NCBI GenBank assembly: GCA_963669415.2 | Contig: CAXXPS010000003.1 | Location: forward strand, 868,001-932,000 | DNA: 64,000 nucleotides | Direction: 5' to 3' | Source of the DNA: JAWKWH01 sp963669415 | GTDB taxonomy: Bacteria; Pseudomonadota; Alphaproteobacteria; Rhizobiales; Rhizobiaceae | Shown: positions 1 through 8,503 of the stretch, piece after piece | Position numbering within the stretch: the stretch's first letter is position 1 | Layout of the letters: every line of letters begins with the position of its first letter | Notes under the pieces: model-generated | Told to the model about the DNA's origin: nothing | Databases searched by the model: none | Seen by the model: the letters and a program-made list of their open reading frames with translations, nothing else | Translations under genes and position numbers: made by a program

Positions 1-458
1 TGATCCTTGCCCCGGATTGGCGTGATGGCGCCATCGATGATCTTCGGAATCTGGAAAATTCGGGTTTTATCCTCGACCTGGTAGCTTATCGGCTCCCGTT
101 TGATACCGAGAAAATTACCCACCATGATGGACAGCAAGGATGTGGTGCCGCCGGCTTTGCCGGAGAATATCTTGCCGATCGCTTTTTCGGCGTACACCGA
201 AGCCTTTTTGTCGATGAACAATCCGGCGGTCCAATTACCCCGGCTCATATAACCTGGAATTTCCATGATCAGCCCGAGATTGATCCCGGAAAGATCGACA
301 TCGTCGTAATGACCGTGATCGATGCGGAAACCGGCCCAGGTTTGGCAATATCCTTCGGTCGGCGGATGCTGGCCGAGCGACAGCACACAAGGGCAGAACA
401 CCGTACAATTACATGAAAGGATGAGCTCTCCCTTCATTGCCCAACTTTTCACCGCCAT
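1..458 (-). CDS. DUF1326 domain protein, 3' end beyond left edge
   Basis: The reading frame starts with ATG at 458 and runs leftward off the window, so only about 152 residues are visible. The N-terminus MAVKSWAMKGELILSCNC contains a Cys-Asn-Cys motif (about residues 16-18), followed a few residues later by CPC. This cysteine-rich start is typical of DUF1326 proteins. Their function is not established, but the cysteines suggest metal binding. The start lies 20 bases after the stop of the DUF2182 membrane protein on the same strand. The two families commonly occur side by side, so one operon and a shared job is the natural inference. No signal peptide is seen. Confidence 0.8.
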   Translation of the reverse strand, partial: MAVKSWAMKGELILSCNCTVFCPCVLSLGQHPPTEGYCQTWAGFRIDHGHYDDVDLSGINLGLIMEIPGYMSRGNWTAGLFIDKKASVYAEKAIGKIFSGKAGGTTSLLSIMVGNFLGIKREPISYQVEDKTRIFQIPKIIDGAITPIRGKD

Positions 459-478
459 AATATTCGATACTCCTTAAT

Positions 479-1360
479 TCAGATTGCAACTAACAGTACG
501 GAGAAACCCCACACAAGCAATATTACCCCTGCAATTCTAGACAGGGTTTTTCCCGATCCCAATTTTTCCAACACCATGAATGCCGTGAGCAATGCCATCC
601 AGAAGATGTTCATGACCCCAACCACGAGCATCACCAACATCAGCGCCCAGCAACAGCCCAGGCACCAAAGGCCTTGGGCTACGCCCAGCTTGATTATCCG
701 AACCGTTTCAAATGACCAATTCCCGAAAAGCGTTGAAAAAGGGTTGCGGCATTTCTTCAGGCACGATTCTTTCAACGAACTGAACTGATAGGCGCCGGCT
801 ATCGCCAGCGCCGCCACTGAGACGGACGCAATAGCGGGTGACGCTATCCCGGCGACAGCAAAACGGGAAACCACCAGTCCAACCAGCGCGAAGCTTGCAG
901 AAGCAAGAAACCAAACCCCCAGAAAACCTGACAGCAGCCACATGGGATGCACGACCGACTTGTCCGCTGCACGCGCCGTGTCAGCGATTTCGCAGTAAGT
1001 GCGAACAAGTGGCGCCGCACTTGGAAGCATCATGGCCAGCGACATGATGAACCACATTGCAAGCAGCGACACAAACAGCGGCAGACTACTCGCATCAGGG
1101 GGCACTGGTGTCAGACATAGCGCCAGAAAAGTATCAAAAGGCCAAGGTACAAACCGGAGTTCCAGCCAGTCGAGCAGTCCGGCGCCGGGTCCAGCTTCCA
1201 GTGCCGGAATGTTTGCCGACATACTGACCAGCAATACCCAAGATGCAATGGCAAGGAATGCGAGCGCTATGAGCGTTGTTGCCGCTGCCGGATGAGCGAT
1301 TGCCGCCACAGTTCGCCCGACGCGGTCGAGATGGTCGAATGGATAATTGTCTTTTGCCAT
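479..1360 (-). CDS. DUF2182 predicted metal-binding membrane protein
   Basis: This 293-residue protein is strongly hydrophobic, with about six to seven membrane segments. The family signature lies in the C-terminal quarter: GVAQGLWCLGCCWALM followed by GVMNIFWM. The vicinal cysteines and methionines fit the family's predicted metal-binding role in the membrane, although its biochemical function is unknown. It is the first gene of a leftward pair with the DUF1326 protein, whose ATG lies 20 bases downstream. It is divergent from the UbiH-type hydroxylase that starts near 1513. Length is normal for the family. Confidence 0.8.
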   Translation of the reverse strand: MAKDNYPFDHLDRVGRTVAAIAHPAAATTLIALAFLAIASWVLLVSMSANIPALEAGPGAGLLDWLELRFVPWPFDTFLALCLTPVPPDASSLPLFVSLLAMWFIMSLAMMLPSAAPLVRTYCEIADTARAADKSVVHPMWLLSGFLGVWFLASASFALVGLVVSRFAVAGIASPAIASVSVAALAIAGAYQFSSLKESCLKKCRNPFSTLFGNWSFETVRIIKLGVAQGLWCLGCCWALMLVMLVVGVMNIFWMALLTAFMVLEKLGSGKTLSRIAGVILLVWGFSVLLVAI

Positions 1361-1512
1361 GTCGCCGAACCGGATTTACGGGCAATTCGTCTCATTGAAC
1401 CAGCCGCGGGTGAAGCTCTATATGATCACGAGCTGCCATTCCAGCGCAGAATTCTAGCCGCTGCAAACTACGAGTTGCTGACTTGAATCAAGTGACAAGG
1501 ACCCACGAGCAA

Positions 1513-2733
1513 ATGCCGGCCGCATCAGACAGCGATGTAATGGTTGTAGGAACGGGGCCCGCCGGTCTCGTGACAGCGCTGCTCGCCGCCGAAGCGGATC
1601 TTGATGTCCAACTGGTCGGACCTGCGGTCAATACCAGGGACGCCAGAACCACCACACTGATGTTACCTGCACTTGAAACGCTACGGCGCCTGGGCATCGA
1701 TACCGCTTTTGACGGCAAAGCGGCCGCCTTGGAAGTCATGCGCATCATTGACGGAACCAGGCGCCTTATCAGAAGTCCCGTCGCCACATTTCATGCCAGT
1801 GAGATTGGTGAAAGCCATTTTGGCATGAATATTCCCAATGCAACATTGAACAAAACGCTTTTTGAGCGAGTCAGTGCCGCGAATATCGTGTGGCATGAGG
1901 GGATGGTCGAGCAATATTTGCCGGATAGCGATGGCGTGACGGTCACCACCCACAAGGCTGGCGAATTACGCGCGCGACTGGTCGCTGCTGCTGACGGACG
2001 GAATTCAGCGGCCCGCGCCGCAGCTGGATTGCGTGTCCATGAACGCCGCTATCGCCAATCGGCCTTTGTCGCGATGTTTTCGCATGAGAAAGGCCACGGA
2101 GGAATTTCGACCGAGTTCCACACCGAGACCGGCCCGTTCACGATCGTACCACTGCCCGGGAACCGTTCGAGCCTGGTGTGGGTTGTCAGACCCGACGAGG
2201 CGGAGATGCTTGTATCGCTGTCTCAGGCTGATCTTTCGCGGCGGATTGAGGACCGGATGGATTCAATGCTGGGTAAAGTCGTTGTTGAAGGCCACCAGCA
2301 GATATATCCGTTGGCGAGCGCCGTACCATCGGAGTTTGCGACCAAACGAATCGCCCTTATCGGCGAAGCAGCGCACATCTTCCCACCAATCGGAGCACAA
2401 GGGCTCAATCTGGGTATTCGTGACGCGGTCGACCTTGTCAATGTCGCAGCATCCCATCGTGCCGACCCGGGTTCTTCTGCTGCGATGGCCGCCTATAACA
2501 GAGCCCGCAGGCCTGACATTCTTGCGCGCACGGGAGCCGTATCGCTGCTCAATCAATCGCTGCTGTCGAACCTGTTGCCTGCTCAGTTCGCTCGCAGCGC
2601 CGGGCTGGCAGCGCTTTCGGGCATTTCTCCGCTGAGGGGCTTTTTCATGCGCGAAGGTATGCGGCCGGGCAGCGGGTTTTCGGCCCTGATGTCATCTTTT
2701 CGCGGCCAATTGGGCCGAGGTGATCAAAACTGA
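1513..2733 (+). CDS. UbiH/UbiF/COQ6-family FAD-dependent hydroxylase
   Basis: The protein is about 406 residues. It has an N-terminal Rossmann motif (VMVVGTGPAGLV) for FAD, a central DG motif (AAADGRNSAAR), and a C-terminal flavin-contact segment (IGEAAHIFPPIGAQGLNLG). Together these mark the ubiquinone-ring hydroxylase group of class A flavoprotein monooxygenases, which hydroxylate the aromatic ring during ubiquinone synthesis. The exact ring position cannot be told from sequence. I prefer ATG 1513, which has AAGGA about 11 bases upstream. A TTG at 1483 in the same frame lacks a Shine-Dalgarno sequence. It converges with the EamA transporter gene, with one base between the two stops. Confidence 0.85.
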   Translation: MPAASDSDVMVVGTGPAGLVTALLAAEADLDVQLVGPAVNTRDARTTTLMLPALETLRRLGIDTAFDGKAAALEVMRIIDGTRRLIRSPVATFHASEIGESHFGMNIPNATLNKTLFERVSAANIVWHEGMVEQYLPDSDGVTVTTHKAGELRARLVAAADGRNSAARAAAGLRVHERRYRQSAFVAMFSHEKGHGGISTEFHTETGPFTIVPLPGNRSSLVWVVRPDEAEMLVSLSQADLSRRIEDRMDSMLGKVVVEGHQQIYPLASAVPSEFATKRIALIGEAAHIFPPIGAQGLNLGIRDAVDLVNVAASHRADPGSSAAMAAYNRARRPDILARTGAVSLLNQSLLSNLLPAQFARSAGLAALSGISPLRGFFMREGMRPGSGFSALMSSFRGQLGRGDQN

Positions 2734-2734
2734 G

Positions 2735-3658
2735 TCACGCCTCTTGCTTTCTGATCTGAACGGCAAATTCGACAAGGACTGCGCCGCAAATTACTACAAT
2801 TGCAAGCAGTTGAACGATGGTCAGTGGTTGTGACAGCACAAAGATTGCCAGAATGGCTGCAATAGCGGGCTTCAGAAAGAAGAGATAGCTTGCTCTGGTG
2901 ATATCGGGTGCATGTGCCAGCCCGCCGATCCAAAGATACTGTGTAAGCGTCGTGTTCCAAAGCGCTATTGTGACGATAGACCAGGCTTCGCGTGCCGGCA
3001 AATCAGGCAAGATTAGCGGATTGACCCATTTGCCAAAGGCAATTCCAACAAACGCCCACAAGCCGATTCCACCTGAAAACAGGGCCAAGGCGGTCACCGG
3101 CAAAGCCCCGTGGCGCGCGACCACAGGTTTCACGAGGACTGAGAAAGCGGCCACCAGTGCGGCGCAACCGAGCGCCATTAGCACACCAATCAACGATGTC
3201 TGCGCATCAAGAAACTCGCTGAGGTATCCGTCGCTGATAAGCAGCGCTACCGCCAGCACAGATGCAAACCCAGTCAGCCACTTCACTGCCGATACCGGTT
3301 GTTTGTTGATGAGCTGGTTGGATAACCCGACGAATATCGGGATTGTCGTGACCAAGGTCGCAACCTGAATCACGGTCGCATAATCCAACGACCAGTGAAA
3401 CAGCAAATAGGCTATGGTAACGCCGAAAAAGGACAGTGGAAACAGCACCTTCCACTCGGACCGGAACACACCGTAGAGAAGCGCGGGCCCTGTGGCGACA
3501 ATTGCGACTAACAGCAGGCCGGTACCGCCCAGCAAGAACCGCCAACTGGATACTTCAGGTCCTGTAACTCCCGAGAGTACCGCCACGAACTCGCTCGAAG
3601 CATGCCCGAGAACGCCAATAAACACGGCAAGATAGGCAAACCAGGGCCTGCTCCACAT
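2735..3658 (-). CDS. EamA/DMT-family transporter
   Basis: This 307-residue protein has ten predicted membrane helices in two repeated halves, as in the drug/metabolite transporter superfamily. The substrate cannot be assigned. I chose ATG 3658 (MWSRPWFAYLAVF), two bases beyond the stop of the upstream alpha/beta hydrolase. A TTG at 3685 would extend it by nine residues and overlap the hydrolase gene, but has no ribosome-binding site. The tight spacing implies translational coupling in a two-gene operon, so the hydrolase and the exporter may act on the same small molecule (inference). Confidence 0.85.
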   Translation of the reverse strand: MWSRPWFAYLAVFIGVLGHASSEFVAVLSGVTGPEVSSWRFLLGGTGLLLVAIVATGPALLYGVFRSEWKVLFPLSFFGVTIAYLLFHWSLDYATVIQVATLVTTIPIFVGLSNQLINKQPVSAVKWLTGFASVLAVALLISDGYLSEFLDAQTSLIGVLMALGCAALVAAFSVLVKPVVARHGALPVTALALFSGGIGLWAFVGIAFGKWVNPLILPDLPAREAWSIVTIALWNTTLTQYLWIGGLAHAPDITRASYLFFLKPAIAAILAIFVLSQPLTIVQLLAIVVICGAVLVEFAVQIRKQEA

Positions 3659-3659
3659 G

Positions 3660-4487
3660 TCACGCAAACCCGTTTGAAAATTCAATCAGCGCTTCGGCCA
3701 GTCGCTCCGGGTGTTCAAGTGGTAAGAGATGGCCGGCATCGTCCCATTCAAGATGTTTGGCATTTTTGAAACGGGTACGCAGTTCCGCCACATCATCCAT
3801 ATCGAGAAACAGCCTGTCCTGCAGTCCGGTGACGGTCAGAACCGGAAGATCGAGATTTTGGTAGGGAACATCCCAGTCAGCCGATCCGGCTGCTTCCATG
3901 AGTTTGAAATGTCCATTGGCAGGGTTTTCAGCGGTGTAGGTTTTCGTGTCGAGAAACTTGGCGCGGTTGTCGCGCTGGAAATCCTCGTTTGTCAGCAATG
4001 GAAGGTAAAGGTCGAGAAGCAGGGGAATTCCGCCGGTACGCACCGCTGCAAGCATCGCGTCGTTTATCCAGGCGATACGCGGACCAATGATCCGAAGTGT
4101 GTTGAGCAGTACCAGTCCGTCAGCTTTGATTCCTGACAATATGGCACGAGAGGCGAACAAGCCGCCGATAGACAGGCCCACGAGCACGGGATTTTGCGGA
4201 GCGATTTCCTCGATCAATGCAATCAGATCCGCAGTGATGAGATCCGCATCAAGTATTCTATCTTCCGAAAACTGACTTTCGACCTGCCCGCGAAAGTTCC
4301 AGCACAGGGTACCCATTCCTGCGGCGCGACAGCGCGGTGCGACGACACTTTGCCAAGCGCCAGTGTTTCCGGTCAGGGCATTGACAAACACCAGCGTCTT
4401 TCCACCCGCATTTGGTGGATCATACTCAAAATAGATCGAATTACCGGGGCCGAGAACAAGATGGTTCGAAGTTGATGTGGTCGTCAC
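3660..4487 (-). CDS. alpha/beta hydrolase
   Basis: The 275-residue protein has the nucleophile elbow GLSIGG with Ser106, a likely acid Asp224 (GLQDRLF) and His253 (DDAGHLLPLEHPE). This is a complete triad in the right order. The substrate is unknown; the fold is shared by esterases, lactonases and C-C hydrolases. Translation most likely begins at GTG 4487, with GAGG seven bases upstream. No signal peptide is visible, so it is cytoplasmic. It is the first gene of an operon with the EamA transporter, and is divergent from hspQ across a region that contains a palindrome centred near 4573. Confidence 0.85.
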   Translation of the reverse strand: MTTTSTSNHLVLGPGNSIYFEYDPPNAGGKTLVFVNALTGNTGAWQSVVAPRCRAAGMGTLCWNFRGQVESQFSEDRILDADLITADLIALIEEIAPQNPVLVGLSIGGLFASRAILSGIKADGLVLLNTLRIIGPRIAWINDAMLAAVRTGGIPLLLDLYLPLLTNEDFQRDNRAKFLDTKTYTAENPANGHFKLMEAAGSADWDVPYQNLDLPVLTVTGLQDRLFLDMDDVAELRTRFKNAKHLEWDDAGHLLPLEHPERLAEALIEFSNGFA

Positions 4488-4562
4488 AGTTGTGCCTCAT
4501 CCATGCCGACCGAGTGTCAGACGGCACCAGGTTTTAGGTCCAAAACCGCCAACTGACAAACC

Positions 4563-4580
4563 AACGACCGACCGGTCATT
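4563..4580. promoter_or_regulatory. palindromic GACCGGTC site between divergent genes
   Basis: The region between the hydrolase (leftward) and hspQ (rightward) contains the perfect palindrome GACCGGTC at 4570-4577, inside a partly repeated ACCG context. Such sites resemble operators of TetR-type repressors. No such regulator gene is in the window. The role is inferred from position only. Confidence 0.3.
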
Positions 4581-4729
4581 CAAATTCGAGGTTTCAATTT
4601 GAGCTTTGTCGGCCAAGACATGTCTGAATTGACCGCCGTTTTCCAATGTGAGCGATGCGGGCTATTGAAATTGATCTGCCCGTGGGCCAATTTGTACCAG
4701 AGTAAGCAAATGCACCGGACATCTTTGAA

Positions 4730-5053
4730 ATGAGAACAGCTAAATTTCATATCGGACAGGTGGTTTGTCACCGGCTGTTCCCGTTCCGCGGTGTGATTTT
4801 TGATGTCGATCCGGAATTCAACAATACCGAAGAATGGTACGAATCAATTCCCGCGGAGATCAGGCCGCGGCGGGATCAACCGTTCTACCACCTGTTGGCC
4901 GAGAATGAGGACACCGAGTATATCGCTTATGTCTCGGAGCAAAACCTGCTGGCGGACGAAACCGGCGAACCGGTTCGTCATCCACAGTTGAACGACATGT
5001 TTGTCAGACGCTCCGACGGCAGCTACGAACCTATCGGTCCTGCGCCGCACTGA
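4730..5053 (+). CDS. hspQ: heat shock protein HspQ
   Basis: This 107-residue protein begins MRTAKFHIGQVVCHRLFPFRGV and carries the family pattern of DVDPEF, the central RDQPFYHLLAE and the tail segment YVSEQNL. It matches the HspQ (YccV-like) family. In enterobacteria HspQ is a heat-inducible hemimethylated-DNA-binding protein that also acts as an adaptor and substrate of Lon protease. The gene stands alone, followed three bases after its stop by a strong hairpin terminator shared with the convergent ialB gene. Confidence 0.9.
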   Translation: MRTAKFHIGQVVCHRLFPFRGVIFDVDPEFNNTEEWYESIPAEIRPRRDQPFYHLLAENEDTEYIAYVSEQNLLADETGEPVRHPQLNDMFVRRSDGSYEPIGPAPH

Positions 5054-5055
5054 TG

Positions 5056-5087
5056 AAAAAAGGCGGGTTTTGAAACCCGCCTTTTTA
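5056..5087. terminator. bidirectional rho-independent terminator
   Basis: A perfect inverted repeat has arms aaaaaggcgggttt and aaacccgccttttt separated by two bases. The GC-rich stem is flanked by an A-run on one side and a T-run on the other. It therefore ends transcription from hspQ (rightward) and from ialB (leftward). Confidence 0.9.
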
Positions 5088-5108
5088 TAAGTGTCATTTC
5101 AAGCTCGC

Positions 5109-5729
5109 TTACTCGGCCGCTTTCGCCTTGTCCTGCTCTGCCTTCAGTTTCTTCTCGAACTCCTCGCGGCGTTTTTCGATTTCTTCCTGAAGTTTCTTCT
5201 GCTTGGCGTCGATATCGGATTGCTGCAGAGGCGGTCCGTCAAATGCGTCGGTGAAGCCTTTCAGCGAAATCTTGATCGGATTTGGCTGGTTCTGGAAGTT
5301 CACCGAAGTAAGCGTCAATTCGCCACCGCGCTTGAATGCTGAAACCATGTTGTCGGTCAAACCGACCTCTGCGATGCAGCGATCCGGAAAACAGATTGCA
5401 TAGTTGATTTTCTGTGCCTTGCCGCCGTCAACCTGCATGCCGATACCGGGTGGAACCAGACGTCCGCTTGGCACGGATACCTGAAATACTTTGCGGTTCA
5501 CTTTGCCTTTGACTTCAATCAGGCTGACACCCGTGAGCAACTGGCCTGAGTCCGCCATAAGCAGATTTTGCACATTGCAGACATCGGTATCTTCCTGTTT
5601 GGAGCAAACCTTGAACCAGCCCTGCGGCACCTGCTGCGCTGAAGCTGAAGCAAGTCCACCGGCCATGAATGCTACCGCGCTGGCGGCAAGCACTGCCGTG
5701 CGGGTTTTGACGGTCAAACGGCTCGTCAT
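5109..5729 (-). CDS. invasion-associated locus B (IalB) family protein
   Basis: The 206-residue protein has an N-terminal signal peptide ending near ASASAQQ. The secreted domain contains cysteine pairs in WFKVCSKQEDTDVCNVQ and YAICFPDRCIAEV, typical of IalB. A charged Lys/Glu-rich C-terminal tail (about the last 35 residues) is probably a coiled coil. IalB proteins are periplasmic or envelope proteins of Hyphomicrobiales. The name comes from Bartonella, and a role in invasion should not be assumed here. ATG 5729 is preferred because AGAGGAA lies nine bases upstream; the in-frame TTG at 5738 is too close to it. Confidence 0.85.
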   Translation of the reverse strand: MTSRLTVKTRTAVLAASAVAFMAGGLASASAQQVPQGWFKVCSKQEDTDVCNVQNLLMADSGQLLTGVSLIEVKGKVNRKVFQVSVPSGRLVPPGIGMQVDGGKAQKINYAICFPDRCIAEVGLTDNMVSAFKRGGELTLTSVNFQNQPNPIKISLKGFTDAFDGPPLQQSDIDAKQKKLQEEIEKRREEFEKKLKAEQDKAKAAE

Positions 5730-5974
5730 GTTTTCCAATTCCTCTTGATATTTGTTCTGTTGCCCGCGGCGTTTCCGCCATGAAGTTGATCGTACGGCTT
5801 CCTGTTGCCAAATTGAGGCGACAGAATGGCTTCGGCAGGCGTGTTACACCGCATTAGCGGGCAAATCCACCCCGGATCCAGCAGAGATGAGGTGGTTTGC
5901 CGAACTGATTCTCACTGATACGTTTTGCAAGACCTTTCACCGCGATTCGCCGCCAAAAAGGCTGGAGATAAAAA

Positions 5975-7786
5975 TTGCCACGCACTTTGATCATTTCCCT
6001 GGCTAGCATTCTGCTGCTGGCATTGTCGGCTTGGACGCCTGTGTCGGCTGAGCCATCCCATGCCATCGCAATGCATGGACAGCCGATGCTGCCGAAGGAC
6101 TATATCCATTTTCCATATGTCAATCCTGATGCGCCCAAGGGCGGCCGGGTTGATTACGCTGTACGGGGCAGTTTTGACAGTCTCAATCCGTTTATTGTCC
6201 AGGGAGACGGTTCTCGCGGCCTGTTCGACCGTGTTTATGGCTACAATGTCTATGAGGCTTTGATGGCGCGATCGCGCGATGAAGCCTTCACTCTTTATCC
6301 GCTCATAGCCGAGTCGGTCGAGACCGATGAAGATCGAACTTTCATTGAGTTCACTCTCGATCCGCGGGCCAAGTTCTCCGATGGAGAACCCATCAAGATC
6401 GATGATGTCCTGTTCACGATGGATCTCCTGCACAAAAAGGCTCGTCCGCTCTACAGGCGATGGATTGATCTGATCGCGGAGACACAGAGAGTGGGTGACC
6501 GGGGAGTTCGTTTCACCTTCAAACCCGAGGCCGATCGCGAAATTCCATTGCTGATCGGAGTTCTGCCGATTCTGCCCAAACATGCGATTGATGCGGACAG
6601 GTTCGACAAGTCTACGCTTACGCCAATAATTGGAAGCGGTCCCTACACGATCGAGACTGTCAAACCGGGTGAACTGATCGTTCTCAAGCGAAATCCGGAT
6701 TATTGGGCCAAAGATCATCCGTCAAAGCGGGGTTTCGACAATTACGACGAAATCCGAATCACTTACTTTCGTGATGACAACGCAATGTTCGAAGCGTTCA
6801 AAAAGGGATTGATCTCTTCCAGGATCGAAGGCGACCCTGGACGCTGGGCGGAGGGTTTTGATTTTCCGGCGGCGGTTGATGGCAAGGTCGTCAAAAAATC
6901 ATTCAAGAGCGGGCTCCCGTCCGGAATGCTGGGCTTTGTGTTCAATACGCGTAGAGACAAATTCGCAGATCCGAAGCTGCGACGCGCACTGGCCTCGTTG
7001 TTCGATTTCGACTGGGCCAACAAGAACCTGTTTTTCGGGGCATACAAGCGAACCAAAAGCTACTTTGACGGTTCACAGATGTCAGCATTTGGCAATCCGG
7101 CCGACGATCGGGAAAAAGCCCTTTTGGCCGGATTTTCCAGTGCCGTCATTCCCGATGTCATGGCTGGAACATGGCAGCCACCCTCTTCTGACGGGTCTGG
7201 CCGGGATCGCAAGTTTCTGAAAAACGGTTTCGATCTGCTGCGTTCAGCCGGCTACAAACTCAAGGACCGCAAACTGATCGGGCCCGACGGCCAGCCATTG
7301 TCGTTTGAGATACTGTTGAACGGCAAGAGCGGCGAGGCGGTAGCCTCCTCTTTTCAACGCACATTGGAAAAGATCGGCATTGAGGTGTCAATCCGCGTGG
7401 TCGAGGCGGCCCAATATCAACAAAGACTGCAGACCTATGACTATGACATGATCATGCAGTTTTATTTTTCATCACTGTCGCCAGGTGCGGAGCAGATCGG
7501 CCGCTGGGGTTCCGCTTCGGCCGAATCTGAAGGCACCTACAATTTCGCCGGGGTTGCTTCCAAAGCGGTTGATGCAATGATCGATGCATTGTTGAAGGCG
7601 CGCGATCGAGACGATTTTGTTTCCGCTGTCCGAGCCTATGATCGCGTACTTTTGAGTGGCGCTTACGTCGTTCCGCTTTATCATCGTGGTGAGATCTGGG
7701 TGGCGCACTGGTCGAACATTGCGCATCCGGACAAAACGCCCATATACGGGCCGCAATATCAGACGTGGTGGCACACCGGTGAATGA
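5975..7786 (+). CDS. oligopeptide-type ABC transporter substrate-binding protein (SBP family 5)
   Basis: The 603-residue protein has a signal peptide ending near WTPVSAEPSH. The family 5 extracellular binding domain follows, with YVNPDAPKGGRV, GSFDSLNPF and SDGEPIKIDDV. The N-terminal KGG pattern and overall length resemble YejA-type binding proteins of microcin C/peptide importers. Translation starts at TTG 5975, with GGAG seven bases upstream. No permease or ATPase gene follows; the next gene is a DsbA-like protein. It is therefore an orphan binding protein in this window. The peptide substrate class is inferred from the family. Confidence 0.85.
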   Translation: MPRTLIISLASILLLALSAWTPVSAEPSHAIAMHGQPMLPKDYIHFPYVNPDAPKGGRVDYAVRGSFDSLNPFIVQGDGSRGLFDRVYGYNVYEALMARSRDEAFTLYPLIAESVETDEDRTFIEFTLDPRAKFSDGEPIKIDDVLFTMDLLHKKARPLYRRWIDLIAETQRVGDRGVRFTFKPEADREIPLLIGVLPILPKHAIDADRFDKSTLTPIIGSGPYTIETVKPGELIVLKRNPDYWAKDHPSKRGFDNYDEIRITYFRDDNAMFEAFKKGLISSRIEGDPGRWAEGFDFPAAVDGKVVKKSFKSGLPSGMLGFVFNTRRDKFADPKLRRALASLFDFDWANKNLFFGAYKRTKSYFDGSQMSAFGNPADDREKALLAGFSSAVIPDVMAGTWQPPSSDGSGRDRKFLKNGFDLLRSAGYKLKDRKLIGPDGQPLSFEILLNGKSGEAVASSFQRTLEKIGIEVSIRVVEAAQYQQRLQTYDYDMIMQFYFSSLSPGAEQIGRWGSASAESEGTYNFAGVASKAVDAMIDALLKARDRDDFVSAVRAYDRVLLSGAYVVPLYHRGEIWVAHWSNIAHPDKTPIYGPQYQTWWHTGE

Positions 7787-7816
7787 AGCCGGATTTGCGC
7801 CCTACCGGAGTACTCA

Positions 7817-8500
7817 ATGGCGGAAAAAACTAAGCTGAATGTCGACATCGTGTCCGATGTCATGTGTCCATGGTGCTATGTCGGCCAGAAACGGCTGGAA
7901 AGAGCGATGGATCAGGTGCCCGAAGTAGAGGTGGAGATTAACTGGCGCCCATTCCAGTTGGACCCGACGCTGCCGCCGGAAGGAAAGGACCGAAAGAAAT
8001 ACCTATCCGACAAGTTCGGAGGGGATGAGCGCGCAAAGACGGTGTATCAGGCGATCAAGGATGCCGGGGTTGCCGAAGGCATTCCTTTCGATTTTGACGC
8101 TATCAAGGTTGCACCCAACACGCTTGATGCGCATCGCCTGATCCGGTGGGCCTCAAGCGCCGGTGAAGGCGTACAAAACCGGTTGGCACGACGGTTGTTC
8201 CAACTCTATTTCGAGGAAGGCGCGAATATCGGTGACCACCGGGTACTCATTGATGCCGCTCGCGATGTTGGAATGGACAGCTCAATCGTTGAAAGCCTGC
8301 TCTCCACCGATTCCGACCGCGAGGCTGTTCAAATCGAGATCGCGACCGCCGGTCAGATGGGGGTTACAGGTGTCCCGTGCTTCCTGATCGAAGGTAAATA
8401 CGCTGTCATGGGCGCGCAGGATTCCGACACGCTGGCCAACGCGTTTCGACAAATTGCCGAAGCGAAAAAGGAAGGTTATCTGGAGCAGCCCGAAAACTGA
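7817..8500 (+). CDS. DsbA family oxidoreductase (FrnE-like)
   Basis: This 227-residue thioredoxin-fold protein has CPWC at residues 17-20, the helical insertion typical of DsbA/FrnE, and a cis-proline loop (GVTGVPCFLIEG) near residue 190. No signal peptide is present, so it should be cytoplasmic like FrnE/2-hydroxychromene-isomerase-like members rather than periplasmic DsbA. It starts 30 bases after the binding-protein gene on the same strand, so cotranscription is possible. It converges closely with mfd, with three bases between the stops. Confidence 0.85.
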   Translation: MAEKTKLNVDIVSDVMCPWCYVGQKRLERAMDQVPEVEVEINWRPFQLDPTLPPEGKDRKKYLSDKFGGDERAKTVYQAIKDAGVAEGIPFDFDAIKVAPNTLDAHRLIRWASSAGEGVQNRLARRLFQLYFEEGANIGDHRVLIDAARDVGMDSSIVESLLSTDSDREAVQIEIATAGQMGVTGVPCFLIEGKYAVMGAQDSDTLANAFRQIAEAKKEGYLEQPEN

Positions 8501-8503
8501 AAA

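Noticed and set aside
2033..2635. 200-codon open frame on the plus strand
   Set aside because: It overlaps the UbiH-type gene in another frame and encodes an Arg/Pro-rich composition typical of shadow frames.
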